Below, in pieces: positions 1 through 6,676 of a stretch of DNA of 7,784 nucleotides. The notes under the pieces were generated by a model. The model made no database searches, was not told where the DNA came from, and saw nothing but the letters and a program-made list of their open reading frames with translations. Within the stretch, counting starts at the first letter, position 1; every line of letters starts with the position of its first letter. The translations under genes were made by a program, and so were the position numbers. Source of the DNA: Cohaesibacteraceae bacterium (GTDB taxonomy: Bacteria; Pseudomonadota; Alphaproteobacteria; Rhizobiales; Cohaesibacteraceae); the NCBI GenBank assembly GCA_016764535.1, contig JAESRR010000034.1:1-7784 (forward strand), in the 5' to 3' direction.

Positions 1-1
1 T

Positions 2-1000
2 TTGATTGAAGCTGAAGACGCATTGTCCTGGGCTTCGAACCTTCGCCCCAAAGCTTTCCTTCATTTGCAAAAAAAATACGCCTATCTCTTGCAACAAATG
101 CTCAATGCGTTGCCGCTCGTATCCATATATATGCTTCTGGCCCTTGCATATTCGTTGATCTATGGCCTGACCAATCGCATCAACCTTGCATTTGGCGATT
201 TGGCAGTTGTTGGAGGTTTTGCATCCCTTTCGGCAATCACATTGTTGTCCGGTATTTCCATATTTTTACATCCCGTGCTGCTGATCGGATTTGGGGCATT
301 GTTCGCTTTGATCAACGGTTGCATCACCGGTTATCTTTCGGGTTCACGCATTTTTCTGCCATTATCAAAAGGTTCCAGTCAGCCAGTGCTCGTTGCATCA
401 ATTGGTCTTGCCATTGCTTTGCAGGAAGGCATGCGGTTGATATTTGGAAATGGGGACCACTGGATCGCACCACTATTCTCCAATCCCCTTTTGATATCGG
501 ATGGCCCATTTGACGTTGTCATAACTCCCATGAAGGTAATCGTCATTGTTGCTGCCATTTCCATTTCTACAATGACCCTGGTTCTGATGAAACGCACCCA
601 ATTCGGGCGCAACTGGCGCGCCGTCAGTGACGATAGTTTTACAGCAGAATTGATGGGCGTGTCTCCGCGACGAATTGGTGTGCAAACATTTTCATTTGCA
701 ACAATGCTGGCAGCTCTTTCAGGTTCCGCTATCCTTTTCCAATACGGACAGCTTGGTTATTACCTTGGTTTGATGATTGGACTAAAGGCGCTGATTGCAA
801 GTATTATTGGCGGGATCGGATCTCCCACCGGGGCAATTCTGGGTGCATTGATTATCGGGTTTGGTGAAACTATGTGGTCAGCATATTTACCTCTGGCCTA
901 CAGGGATGTCGCAGTGTTATCACTGCTGATCATTGTACTTGTCCTGCGACCAACAGGACTTTTGGGTCTTGCAGTTCGCTATCAAACAGACAGGCCCTGA
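2..1000 (+). CDS. Branched-chain amino acid ABC transporter permease, LivH type (5' end uncertain or cut by window edge)
   Basis: Inner-membrane permease subunit of a HAAT-family ABC importer for branched-chain amino acids or related compounds. The protein is hydrophobic throughout, with about eight membrane segments beginning near residue 30. The family's N-terminal signature appears as INLAFGDLAVVGGF (usual form NxAxGxxxxxGAY). The cytoplasmic coupling region RTQFGRNWRAVSDD...AELMGV is followed by the typical GLKALIASIIGGIGSPTGAI stretch, and the C-terminus RPTGLLG is diagnostic. The frame is open to the first bases of the window. A TTG lies at position 2, and an in-frame ATG at 98 would give 300 residues, close to the usual LivH length, but has no visible Shine-Dalgarno. 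The true start may therefore lie upstream. No LivM, LivG, LivF or binding protein follows, so partners should lie upstream or elsewhere. Substrate is not determinable; family assignment is firm. Confidence 0.9.
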   Translation: MIEAEDALSWASNLRPKAFLHLQKKYAYLLQQMLNALPLVSIYMLLALAYSLIYGLTNRINLAFGDLAVVGGFASLSAITLLSGISIFLHPVLLIGFGALFALINGCITGYLSGSRIFLPLSKGSSQPVLVASIGLAIALQEGMRLIFGNGDHWIAPLFSNPLLISDGPFDVVITPMKVIVIVAAISISTMTLVLMKRTQFGRNWRAVSDDSFTAELMGVSPRRIGVQTFSFATMLAALSGSAILFQYGQLGYYLGLMIGLKALIASIIGGIGSPTGAILGALIIGFGETMWSAYLPLAYRDVAVLSLLIIVLVLRPTGLLGLAVRYQTDRP

Positions 1001-1066
1001 GCATTTCTGGAATCTCCATCATTATGTGCGTTAATTGAACACGGTTGGTAATCTGGAAACCGATAA

Positions 1067-2278
1067 ATGAATTCTGTAATACCCAATTTACATGGCATTG
1101 AGCTTGCCGCTCGTGAAATGTCTGGAACCGTCACGCGGACAGCATGTTTGGCTGCACCAAAATTGTCCTCCATGACTGGCGCAAGTGTTTTTGTAAAATA
1201 CGAAAACATGCATGTGACCACTGCGTTTAAGGAAAGAGGCGCTTTCATCAAGCTAAATAATCTTACTCTTGAAGAAAGACAAAGCGGTGTAATAGCAATG
1301 TCCGCCGGCAATCATGCACAAGCCGTTGCCTATCATGCGTCCCGAATGAATATCCCATCACTCATTGTGATGCCAGTATCAACTCCGTTTGTAAAAGTTG
1401 CTGCAACAGAGAATTTTGGTGCCAAAGTAATTTTACAGGGAGAGACAGTTCAGGAATCGGGGGAAATTGCGCTTGAAATAGCCAGGCAGGATCACCTTAC
1501 ATTTGTCCATCCATTTGATGATTTTCATGTCATTCGCGGTCAGGGAACCATCGGTTTGGAAATGTTGCAGGATGTACCCGAACTGGACGTAATCCTTGTA
1601 CCAATTGGCGGAGGCGGGTTAATTTCAGGTGTCGGAATTGCCGCAAAAGCGATGAAACCGGATATTGAAATTGTTGGTGTTGAAGCTGTTTCATATCCTA
1701 GCATGTATAACGCATTGAACGACAAACAACTGGATTGTGGCGGGCAAACTCTAGCAGAGGGAATTGCTGTCAAAAAGGCCGGTATTTTAACCGCGGCAAT
1801 TACAAAAAACATTATTTCCGACATTGTTCTTGTGTCCGAAACTGATCTGGAACAAGCCGTAAATGCATTCCTCACGATACAAAAAACCATGGCAGAAGGT
1901 GCTGGTGCGGCCGGGCTTGCCGCATTGATGGCTAATCGTGACAGGTTTTTGGGAAAAAATGTCGGCCTCATTTTATGTGGTGGCAATATAGATCCAAGAA
2001 TATTGTCTTCAATCATGGTTCGTGAACTGGCTCGTGAAGAAAAAATTGTACAGTTGCATATCGAAGTCCCGGATCGCCCGGGTGTATTGGGTGAGATCGC
2101 CTCGATTATCGGTTCGGAACGGGCAAATATTCTCGAAGTGCACCATCAGCGCATGTCGCTCAAGGTTTCTGCCAAAGGTGCATTTGTTGATATATCTATT
2201 GAAACAAGGGATGGAGAACATGCACGCCATGTCATGCGCAAATTGCATGAAAATGGTTTTGCAAATAATCGGGCATGA
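1067..2278 (+). CDS. Threonine ammonia-lyase (threonine dehydratase) with C-terminal ACT domain
   Basis: Cytosolic PLP enzyme converting L-threonine to 2-oxobutanoate and ammonia. The product feeds isoleucine synthesis or threonine catabolism. The 403-residue protein has a fold-type II core. Lys55 in TTAFKERGAF is the expected PLP Schiff-base lysine. SAGNHAQ near residue 82 contacts the cofactor ring, the phosphate-binding glycine loop is GGGG at 181-184, and LCGGNID lies near residue 303. Residues ~325-400 form one ACT domain (LHIEVPDRPGVLGEIASIIG), the single-ACT architecture of the shorter, TdcB-like family rather than the two-ACT-like tail of E. coli IlvA, so allosteric ligand control is plausible. 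The ATG at 1067 is preceded by GGAAA at 1055-1059. It follows the permease gene by 66 bp with no clear terminator, so co-transcription is possible. Serine dehydratase activity is an alternative; whether the role is biosynthetic or degradative cannot be read from sequence. Confidence 0.93.
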   Translation: MNSVIPNLHGIELAAREMSGTVTRTACLAAPKLSSMTGASVFVKYENMHVTTAFKERGAFIKLNNLTLEERQSGVIAMSAGNHAQAVAYHASRMNIPSLIVMPVSTPFVKVAATENFGAKVILQGETVQESGEIALEIARQDHLTFVHPFDDFHVIRGQGTIGLEMLQDVPELDVILVPIGGGGLISGVGIAAKAMKPDIEIVGVEAVSYPSMYNALNDKQLDCGGQTLAEGIAVKKAGILTAAITKNIISDIVLVSETDLEQAVNAFLTIQKTMAEGAGAAGLAALMANRDRFLGKNVGLILCGGNIDPRILSSIMVRELAREEKIVQLHIEVPDRPGVLGEIASIIGSERANILEVHHQRMSLKVSAKGAFVDISIETRDGEHARHVMRKLHENGFANNRA

Positions 2279-2362
2279 ATGTTTTATTGTGTTCTGTTTA
2301 CCCGTGCCACTTGTACAAGACGGTCAGGATCACCAGTTGTTACATACATAAACCCAACATTC

Positions 2363-2376
2363 GGAGACGACCGGTG
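2363..2376 (+). promoter_or_regulatory. Ribosome binding site deciding the GTG start of the RDD gene
   Basis: The purine-rich CGGAGACGACCG ends immediately before GTG at 2374, with a GGAG core about seven bases upstream of the start. No comparable site precedes the ATG at 2275, which sits inside the last codons of the preceding gene. This supports initiation at GTG and makes 2279-2373 a 95-bp untranslated spacer. I could not identify convincing -35/-10 elements in that spacer. Confidence 0.6.
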
Positions 2377-2877
2377 AGCAACACTCAATCCCATGCAAGC
2401 AACACAATCCGTGAGCAGGCATTTGATCCAGAATCCCATCCATATCTATTTGACGGCATTCGTTCGCGTCGAATTATTGCATGGATAATTGACGGTGTTG
2501 TTCTTGGTATTCTGATTGGTGTTGTTTTATTGCTGACTGGTATCATGACATTGGGGATTGCGTGGTTATTCAGCTGGATCATCGGGCCGATTGTCACTTT
2601 TGGATACATTGTCACCACATTGGGCGGGCCACGCTCCGCGACTATTGGCATGCGGGTGATGGGTCTTGAATTGAGGACATGGCAGGGAGCGAAAATGAAC
2701 CCTGCCCTTGCAGCCATTCACTTTGTATTGTTTTATGTGTGTTCTGCTGTTTTGACGCCACTGGTGCTTTTGGTATCGCTGTTTTCAAGCAGAAAACGGC
2801 TGTTGCATGATATAATTCTGGGGACTGATATGCTTGATGCCCGGGTGTTGCGTGAACTTGAGGTATCACAGGCCTAG
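2374..2877 (+). CDS. RDD family integral membrane protein
   Basis: Small membrane protein of the RDD family; transport has been proposed for some members but the function here is unknown. With the GTG start it has 167 residues, usual for the family. The Arg-Asp signature is seen as RSRRIIAWIID (Arg32/Arg33 and Asp40 at the start of the first helix). GGPRSATIGMRVMG (84-97) matches the family's loop consensus, and RKRLLHDIILGT (His145-Asp146) is the conserved C-terminal cytoplasmic motif. Three to four hydrophobic segments are visible (~35-56, 58-82, 113-137). The frame also opens at an ATG at 2275 that overlaps the previous stop (ATGA). However, the 33 extra residues are Cys/His/Arg-rich and unlike the family, whereas GTG 2374 has GGAG at 2363-2366 at suitable spacing. 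I therefore prefer 2374. In many rhizobial genomes an RDD gene sits beside bpt; here the permease gene separates them. Confidence 0.88.
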   Translation: MSNTQSHASNTIREQAFDPESHPYLFDGIRSRRIIAWIIDGVVLGILIGVVLLLTGIMTLGIAWLFSWIIGPIVTFGYIVTTLGGPRSATIGMRVMGLELRTWQGAKMNPALAAIHFVLFYVCSAVLTPLVLLVSLFSSRKRLLHDIILGTDMLDARVLRELEVSQA

Positions 2878-2952
2878 GCAGATGTCGGTTTGATTCTGAT
2901 TTGACCCGATATCGCTTTCTGACCAGGTGCAGATAACAGATAAAGGGGCGGC

Positions 2953-4782
2953 ATGGGATCAGGAATTGACATCCATATGATGCTTACGATGGTCATAATT
3001 ATTGTGACCATCTGTGCATATGCTGCCGAACGGGTCTCAATCGAAGTAATTTCAATTGCTTCCCTGTGCGCATTTCTTGTTTTATTCACCGCCTTTCCCT
3101 ATACAACTTCTTCAGGCGATCAGATAACACCCGAACAATTGTTATCAGGTTTTGCCAATCCCGCGCTCATAACAGTTCTATCATTGCTAATCGTTGGACA
3201 GGCACTTTTTCAGACGGACGCTCTGGAAAGACCGGCAACAATTTTGGCCAAAATGGGCAAAAAATCCGGTTGGATTGCATTTGTTGGTGTTTATCTTATC
3301 GCTGCGCTATTTTCCGCTTTTATCAACAACACGCCTGTTGTGGTTATGCTTTTACCCATTGTTGTGGCAATTGCAGCCGGGCAACGCCTTTCAACTTCAA
3401 AAGTACTGATGCCGCTTAGTTTCATCACCATTCTTGGCGGTATGACAACACTCATTGGCTCATCTACAAATCTACTGGTTGCGAGCTCGGCTTTAAAATT
3501 TAGCGGTCTTGAACTTGGTTTTTTTGATCTAACAGGTATTGGATCAATGATGTTCGCAATCGGCGCTGTTTACGCGCTGTTCATCATGCCCAGATTGCTA
3601 AAACCCAGACAATCAATGGCCGATGAAATAAAAGGTGGCACAGGCAAACAATTTATTGCCCAGATACCGATTACGTATGATCACCCACTCGTCGGTACCG
3701 AAGCTGTGTCCGGACTATTTCCGGCATTTAAAGACATGACTGTCCGGCTTATTCAGCGGGGAGAACATCCTTTCCTTCCGCCGTTTGAAAATTTGAGTCT
3801 GCAGCCGGGCGATGTGGTTATTGTGGCTGCTACCCGCCAGGCTTTGACCAAAGCCCTTGCCGGAGGGAAAGCCGGAATTCCGGCATCCGAGGATGATGAT
3901 ACAGAAAACAATATACCTCCACCCGATTTTACACTGGCAGAAGCAATTGTTCCTCCCGGATCTCGCCTGATCTCCAGAACAGTTGAACAAGCCGGTTTCC
4001 GGTCTGAAACCGGCTGCGTTGTTTTGGGGATTCAACGACGAAACAGAATGCCCAGAATGGCAATGAACCATATTCGCCTTGAAGCAGGTGACGTACTGCT
4101 GGTGGGGGCTCCACGGGCTTCCATTGAAGGACTACGTGCCAATCGGGACCTGCTCCTTGTTGAGTTTTCAACGGCTGACGTCCCTCACCGTCCCTTTGCG
4201 CCACGTGCTCTGGTAATTTTTGCCTCTACCGTAATTGCGGCTGCAACAGGTGTTGTACCAATTGTAACGGCTGCTCTTGGTGGCGCCTTCCTTATGATCG
4301 CGAGTAATTGTCTTAATTTGCGTCAGGCAGGACGCGCCTTTGACGGTCGCATCATGTTGCTTATCGGCGCATCTTTGGCAAGTGCTGTCGCGCTGGAAAA
4401 AACAGGGGGAGCTGAATTGATTGCCGGTGCCGTCGTGGATGCGATGGCCGGACAATCTGTGGCATTTCTGTTATCGGGATTATTCCTGCTCATCGCTGTG
4501 ATGACAAATATTCTGTCCAACAATGCAACAGCCGTTTTGTTTACGCCCATTGCCCTGTCCATCGCCGCGCAAACCGGGCAGGATCCGGTACCGTTTGTGG
4601 TTTGTGTCATCATTGCCGCAAATTGTTCCTTTGCCACTCCAATTGGTTATCAAACAAATTTGCTCATCATGGGACCCGGCCACTACCGATTTTCCGATTT
4701 CTTTATTGCGGGTATTCCATTGGTAATTCTGATATGGTTGTCGTTCAGCATTATTGCACCCTGGTACTACGGGCTGGTATAG
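2953..4782 (+). CDS. SLC13/DASS-like permease with two RCK_C (TrkA-C) domains
   Basis: Inner-membrane secondary transporter of the ion-transporter superfamily, 609 residues, usual for the RCK-containing subgroup. Membrane half one spans ~1-215 and half two ~408-609. The halves carry paired motifs: INNTPVV (124-130) with GSSTNLL (169-175), and LSNNATAV (521-528) with TPIGYQTNLL (562-571). These are the re-entrant hairpin signatures in which Ser/Asn/Thr bind cation and substrate in DASS proteins. Between the halves lie two RCK_C-type domains (~235-300 and ~326-398, each ending in PGDVVIVA or AGDVLLVG) joined by a short acidic, Pro-rich linker (SEDDDTENN). ATG 2953 has the strong AAGGGGCGGC upstream. 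Substrate is unassigned: sulfate, dicarboxylate or another anion is possible, and citrate or Na+ are not excluded. The gene follows RDD by 75 bp and ends ~30 bp before bpt. Confidence 0.92.
   Translation: MGSGIDIHMMLTMVIIIVTICAYAAERVSIEVISIASLCAFLVLFTAFPYTTSSGDQITPEQLLSGFANPALITVLSLLIVGQALFQTDALERPATILAKMGKKSGWIAFVGVYLIAALFSAFINNTPVVVMLLPIVVAIAAGQRLSTSKVLMPLSFITILGGMTTLIGSSTNLLVASSALKFSGLELGFFDLTGIGSMMFAIGAVYALFIMPRLLKPRQSMADEIKGGTGKQFIAQIPITYDHPLVGTEAVSGLFPAFKDMTVRLIQRGEHPFLPPFENLSLQPGDVVIVAATRQALTKALAGGKAGIPASEDDDTENNIPPPDFTLAEAIVPPGSRLISRTVEQAGFRSETGCVVLGIQRRNRMPRMAMNHIRLEAGDVLLVGAPRASIEGLRANRDLLLVEFSTADVPHRPFAPRALVIFASTVIAAATGVVPIVTAALGGAFLMIASNCLNLRQAGRAFDGRIMLLIGASLASAVALEKTGGAELIAGAVVDAMAGQSVAFLLSGLFLLIAVMTNILSNNATAVLFTPIALSIAAQTGQDPVPFVVCVIIAANCSFATPIGYQTNLLIMGPGHYRFSDFFIAGIPLVILIWLSFSIIAPWYYGLV
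3871..3884. repeat. 14-bp perfect palindrome inside the permease gene
   Basis: GCCGGAATTCCGGC reads identically on both strands. A nearby TGCCGGA at 3858-3864 can also pair with TCCGGCA at 3879-3885, so two alternative stems are possible. It encodes the AGIPA part of the linker after the first RCK_C domain. It may be chance; no function is assigned. Confidence 0.6.
3990..4015. repeat. 10-bp inverted repeat with 6-bp loop inside the permease gene
   Basis: AGCCGGTTTC at 3990-3999 is exactly complementary to GAAACCGGCT at 4006-4015, with CGGTCT between them. It lies within the second RCK_C domain coding region (QAGFRSETG) and is followed on the + strand by GCGTTGTTTTGG. A stable RNA hairpin or DNA cruciform is possible. 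Its intragenic position argues against a normal terminator, so chance remains the default explanation. Confidence 0.6.
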
Positions 4783-4799
4783 CCGCTACTATTATTGAT

Positions 4800-4815
4800 G
4801 AGGCGACGAACTTTG
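4800..4815 (+). promoter_or_regulatory. Ribosome binding site favouring a TTG start for bpt
   Basis: GAGG at 4800-4803 is followed by nine bases and then TTG at 4813. The upstream in-frame ATG at 4798 is preceded by CCGCTACTATTATTG, which has no purine-rich element. If TTG is used, initiation may be weak, which would fit a low-abundance enzyme. The choice is an inference. Confidence 0.45.
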
Positions 4816-5559
4816 TCCCACATTCCGACTGACATACCGCAGTTCTATCTAACGTCACCTTCTCCTTGTCCATATCTGGATGGCAGAGAGGAACGGAAGG
4901 TTTTTACCCATCTGGTTGGTGAGGACGCAAAAGCCCTCAACGACATGCTGACACAAGGTGGATTTCGTCGCAGCCAGAATATTGCGTATCGACCGGCTTG
5001 CGATAGCTGCAAGGCTTGCAAATCCATTCGTGTCGATGTTGCAAATTTTCAACCATCCAAAAGTCATCGCAGGGTAATCAAAAAAAATCGCGACATCATC
5101 CCGATTTCAGTTGGACCCTGGTCAACCAATGAACAATATTCTATTTTTCGAAGCTACCTTGAAGCCCGCCACAGCAAAGGTGGCATGGCAAATATGTCCG
5201 TAATGGAATATTCGATGATGATTGAAGAAAGCCATGTTGATACGGGTGTGATTGAATACCGGTACAGAGATGCCGATAGCGGCGTTACACAAAAAAGCAC
5301 CGGCAAGCTTGTCGGTGTTGCACTCACTGACCAAATGTCTGACGGCCTGTCGATGGTTTATTCTTTTTATGATCCCGAACTTGCTACCAGAAGCCTGGGT
5401 ACATTGATGATCCTGGATCATATTGATCGGGCAAGACACCTTGGCGTTCCTTACCTATATTTGGGGTATTGGGTTAAAGATTCATCGACTATGGATTATA
5501 AGGCGCGTTTTCGTCCGCTTGAGGTTCTCGGTTCCAGGGGATGGCAAAGCAATATATGA
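4813..5559 (+). CDS. bpt: Bacterial protein transferase Bpt (leucyl/arginyl-tRNA--protein transferase, ATE family)
   Basis: Transfers an amino acid (leucine in characterised Bpt) from aminoacyl-tRNA to the N-terminus of proteins exposing Asp or Glu, marking them for ClpS/ClpAP degradation in the N-degron pathway; cytosolic. The sequence is near-canonical: [14 protein letters not shown] then [31 protein letters not shown] with a Cys cluster (63, 66, 69), the ATE C-domain from [56 protein letters not shown] and [10 protein letters not shown]. The proposed TTG start at 4813 gives 248 residues and has GAGG at 4800-4803 nine bases upstream. It yields an N-terminus ([13 protein letters not shown]) of the length I recall from Brucella-type Bpt. 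ATG 4798 (253 aa) or TTG 4795 lack a ribosome site. It is ~30 bp behind the permease gene and 26 bp before the EEP gene. Confidence 0.94.
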   Translation: MSHIPTDIPQFYLTSPSPCPYLDGREERKVFTHLVGEDAKALNDMLTQGGFRRSQNIAYRPACDSCKACKSIRVDVANFQPSKSHRRVIKKNRDIIPISVGPWSTNEQYSIFRSYLEARHSKGGMANMSVMEYSMMIEESHVDTGVIEYRYRDADSGVTQKSTGKLVGVALTDQMSDGLSMVYSFYDPELATRSLGTLMILDHIDRARHLGVPYLYLGYWVKDSSTMDYKARFRPLEVLGSRGWQSNI

Positions 5560-5585
5560 GAACTAATTTCAATTGAAAAACCTTT

Positions 5586-6626
5586 ATGATTAAAGTTTTT
5601 GGCAGTGCTTTCAAGCTGATCGCCGATCTAATCCGTTTGGGAATTTGCGCCGCCATTCTGCTTTTAACTTTGATTCAGGTGGCGGGATTATTGGGTTACT
5701 GGTTTGTATTACTGGATAGCGTAAATCATTTTCAGCCGTTTTGGATGGTGGGTAGTCTTTTCCTTTTCACTGCAGTTTTGATGTTCTTTGTGGTTGGAAA
5801 GATCCGCAATTTGCTAATTGGTATTCTGGCGTGTTGTTTCTCGGCAGGGTTGCTCCTGACCGGACCGGATCTGATTAAAAAATTTATTGCCCCCCCGATA
5901 TTGGAAATGCCTTCCAAAATTCAATTAAAAGTAATGACATTCAATCTTTGGGCTGCAAACGATCAGCAAATCGAAATGAAGGACTATATTTTTAAAGAGA
6001 ACCCCGATGTGATTATGTTTCAGGAATTCGTCGGGCGAAACCGCAGGCTCTCGAAATTGCTGGATTCTAAATATCGGTATCAACATAATTGTATTTCAAA
6101 AAAAGCAAAACGTTGCGCACTGGCGGTTTTCTCCAAACATCCACTGGGCAAAGTGGAGATCAGACAACCGATTGGTGCGCGTCGCAACAACAGGTTCCAT
6201 GGATATTCACTGGTAACAAATGTTGTAATCAAAGGTGCCGATCCGATCATCCTGATTACAACGCATCCAGACTGGCCATTACCGCAGCCATTTCAACGTG
6301 CTGAACTTGATGATTTGTCGAACTGGATAAAGCTCCAGGGTACAAAACGCGTCATCGTTGCCGGCGACTTTAATTCAACTTCCTGGTCGTTTGAACTATC
6401 GCGCTTCAAAAACAGATCCGGGCTGGTTCGACATTCAATGGCGATCATGACATATCCCAAAATTCAGTTTCATCCAAAACTCGACAAGCTCGTTCCGTTT
6501 GCGTTTCTTCCGCTTGATCATGTGTTTTCGAGCAAGGATTTGCCGCTCGTTTCAATTAAGCGGGGATTGCCCACGGGTTCGGACCACTATCCGATAATCG
6601 CCGAGTTTATCATCGGAATTCGCTAA
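5586..6626 (+). CDS. Membrane-anchored endonuclease/exonuclease/phosphatase (EEP) family protein
   Basis: Predicted metal-dependent phosphoesterase of the EEP (DNase I-like) superfamily; natural substrate unknown (nucleic acid, phospholipid or phosphoinositide-type). The first ~95 of 346 residues hold three membrane helices (~18-43, 52-71, 76-93), so the catalytic domain is tethered at the inner membrane. From residue 116 the EEP signatures follow in order: VMTFNLW (Asn120), DVIMFQEF (metal-binding Glu147), ITTHPDW (His227), GDFN (Asp261, Asn263), LDHVF (Asp311) and GSDHYPI (Asp333, His334). The active site is therefore complete. ATG 5586 has only a weak AAAAA-rich upstream region; it is 26 bp after bpt and may be translated from the same message. 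A C7 run at 5890-5896 falls between membrane part and catalytic domain. Similar three-helix EEP proteins are common and mostly uncharacterised; whether the domain faces cytoplasm or periplasm is not settled by the sequence. Confidence 0.9.
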   Translation: MIKVFGSAFKLIADLIRLGICAAILLLTLIQVAGLLGYWFVLLDSVNHFQPFWMVGSLFLFTAVLMFFVVGKIRNLLIGILACCFSAGLLLTGPDLIKKFIAPPILEMPSKIQLKVMTFNLWAANDQQIEMKDYIFKENPDVIMFQEFVGRNRRLSKLLDSKYRYQHNCISKKAKRCALAVFSKHPLGKVEIRQPIGARRNNRFHGYSLVTNVVIKGADPIILITTHPDWPLPQPFQRAELDDLSNWIKLQGTKRVIVAGDFNSTSWSFELSRFKNRSGLVRHSMAIMTYPKIQFHPKLDKLVPFAFLPLDHVFSSKDLPLVSIKRGLPTGSDHYPIIAEFIIGIR

Positions 6627-6650
6627 TATCCGGACAAACAATGAAACTCT

Positions 6651-6676
6651 GTGAACCTATTTCTCTCCAGGTTCAC
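6651..6676. terminator. Candidate bidirectional terminator hairpin between converging genes
   Basis: GTGAACCT at 6651-6658 is perfectly complementary to AGGTTCAC at 6669-6676, with a 10-base loop. It lies 24 bp past the EEP stop and contains the parC stop (6657-6659). On the + strand it is followed by CAAATTTGTTATT; on the - strand by AGAGTTTCATTGTTTG. Neither is a proper U-run and the stem is only half GC, so it would be a weak intrinsic terminator at best. Position between converging genes is the main argument. Confidence 0.35.

Noticed and set aside
69..76. A8 run in the permease gene (a second A8 run lies at 5080-5087 in bpt)
   Set aside because: Both encode Lys-Lys in conserved context without frame disruption; A-runs of this length are common in mid-40s GC DNA and give no specific sign of programmed slippage.
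982..1311. Minus-strand open frame of 109 codons across the permease/dehydratase junction
   Set aside because: It overlaps the well-supported start of the threonine ammonia-lyase, has no ribosome site and no recognisable domain; a shadow frame.
1540..2016. Minus-strand open frame of 158 codons inside the threonine ammonia-lyase gene
   Set aside because: Entirely antisense to a conserved PLP-enzyme coding region, with Ser/Pro/Ile-biased composition typical of antisense frames.
2022..2351. Plus-strand alternative frame of 109 codons spanning the dehydratase 3' end
   Set aside because: Out of frame with the clearly conserved ACT domain and no similarity to a known family.
2279..2373. Possible promoter upstream of the RDD gene (TTGTAC, TACATA boxes)
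   Set aside because: Candidate hexamers do not fall at acceptable spacing with each other, so no promoter is called.
2878..2952. Possible terminator or promoter in the 75-bp gap before the permease
   Set aside because: No inverted repeat with a T-run and no convincing -35/-10 pair is visible; only the AAGGGG ribosome site is clear.
3715..4637. Several minus-strand open frames inside the permease gene
   Set aside because: All lie opposite conserved RCK_C and membrane codons and have low-complexity or Cys/His-rich antisense composition.
5567..5578. TTTCAATTGAAA palindrome between bpt and the EEP gene
   Set aside because: A short AT-rich palindrome in a 26-bp spacer; too weak for a terminator and not a recognised operator. 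Chance is likely.
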